A stretch of DNA of 5,704 bases. Source: Acidobacteriota bacterium (lineage in GTDB: Bacteria > Acidobacteriota > Terriglobia > Terriglobales > Acidobacteriaceae). Below the pieces are notes generated by a model. The model was not told where the DNA came from, did no database searches, and saw only the letters and a program-made list of their open reading frames with translations. Positions 5,623 through 5,704 of this stretch are shown here, one piece after another. The stretch covers positions 1 to 5,704 of the forward strand of contig JAJZIF010000272.1 of the NCBI GenBank assembly GCA_021810735.1, given 5' to 3'. How positions within the stretch are numbered: position 1 is the first letter of the stretch; each line of letters starts with the position of its first letter. The position numbers and the translations under genes are program-made.

Positions 5623-5704
5623 TTGAGTAATGAAGTTTCCGTCGAGCCTGTTTGCGCGTGAAGTTCCACTTGATGGTGGTTCCGTTGCGGTTGGTGCGGC
5701 CGTC
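5601..5704. mobile_element. Probable edge of an insertion sequence
   Basis: The right end of the window appears to enter an insertion sequence whose transposase reads leftward. Its outer boundary should lie near 5601-5610, where the perfect palindrome TACTAGTA (5601-5608) stands. IS630-type elements duplicate a TA dinucleotide, and IS630 itself prefers CTAG targets; a TA and a CTAG are both present here. The exact first base and the terminal inverted repeat cannot be fixed because the other end is not in the window. Confidence 0.42.
5603..5704 (-). CDS. Transposase C-terminal end, possibly IS630 family, rest outside window
   Basis: On the minus strand a frame enters at 5704 and runs 33 codons to a TAG at 5603-5605. 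The block WNFTRKQARRKLHY resembles the C-terminal W-x-F-T-x-x-x-A-R-x-K-L pattern that I recall from IS630-type DDE transposases, preceded by a polar stretch and followed by a short tail ending TRY. The DDE catalytic residues would lie in the missing part to the right. The base composition looks less G-rich than in neighbouring genes. The stop falls inside the codons of the truncated signal-peptide gene, consistent with a compact element whose transposase ends at or inside its terminal repeat. The family assignment rests on a short motif recalled from memory; a transposase of another family, or a chance open frame, is possible. Confidence 0.5.
   Translation of the reverse strand, partial: DGRTNRNGTTIKWNFTRKQARRKLHYSITQTRY

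Noticed and set aside
5630..5704. Plus-strand ATG frame of 25 codons running off the right edge (MKFPSSLF...)
   Set aside because: It lies opposite the transposase-like frame, has no ribosome-binding site, and shows no family resemblance.

Overview
The window is an ordinary, GC-rich bacterial chromosome segment. By my reading it most resembles an acidobacterium of the Terriglobia/Acidobacteriaceae type. This is an inference from codon style (G-ending GCG, CTG, GTG and AAG codons dominate), from the isocitrate dehydrogenase with a long internal insert, from the LDH-like malate dehydrogenase, and from the structured GC-rich intergenic spacers. No marker gene settles the taxonomy.

Layout from left to right. 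(1) The 3' end of larB, a nickel-pincer cofactor gene, ends at 277. (2) A 217-base spacer with several small dyads leads into icd (495-1895, NADP-type isocitrate dehydrogenase). (3) A 328-base gap follows, carrying a terminator-like stem that overlaps a second perfect stem and is followed by two more hairpins. (4) mdh (2224-3150, malate dehydrogenase) comes next and is closed by a strong bidirectional terminator at 3195-3222. (5) Two cyclophilin-type peptidyl-prolyl isomerase genes converge on that terminator from the minus strand. The first in the operon (4617-3796) encodes a secreted, linker-bearing form; the second (3769-3242) encodes a compact cytoplasmic form. (6) A divergent 160-residue gene (4818-5300) has a discoidin-like pattern. 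(7) At the right edge, a signal-peptide gene (from 5482) stops seven codons after its predicted cleavage site. At the same place, on the minus strand, begins what looks like the C-terminal coding end of an insertion-sequence transposase that leaves the window at 5704.

icd and mdh are two NAD(P)-linked TCA-cycle enzymes on one strand, but a terminator-like structure separates them, so they are probably at least partly separate transcription units. The cyclophilins form a two-gene protein-folding operon serving the cytoplasm and the cell envelope. I found no CRISPR array, tRNA, rRNA, phage or defence genes, and no convincing new system. The most notable signals are the overlapping hairpin array after icd and the probable insertion-sequence disruption of a secreted-protein gene at the right edge.
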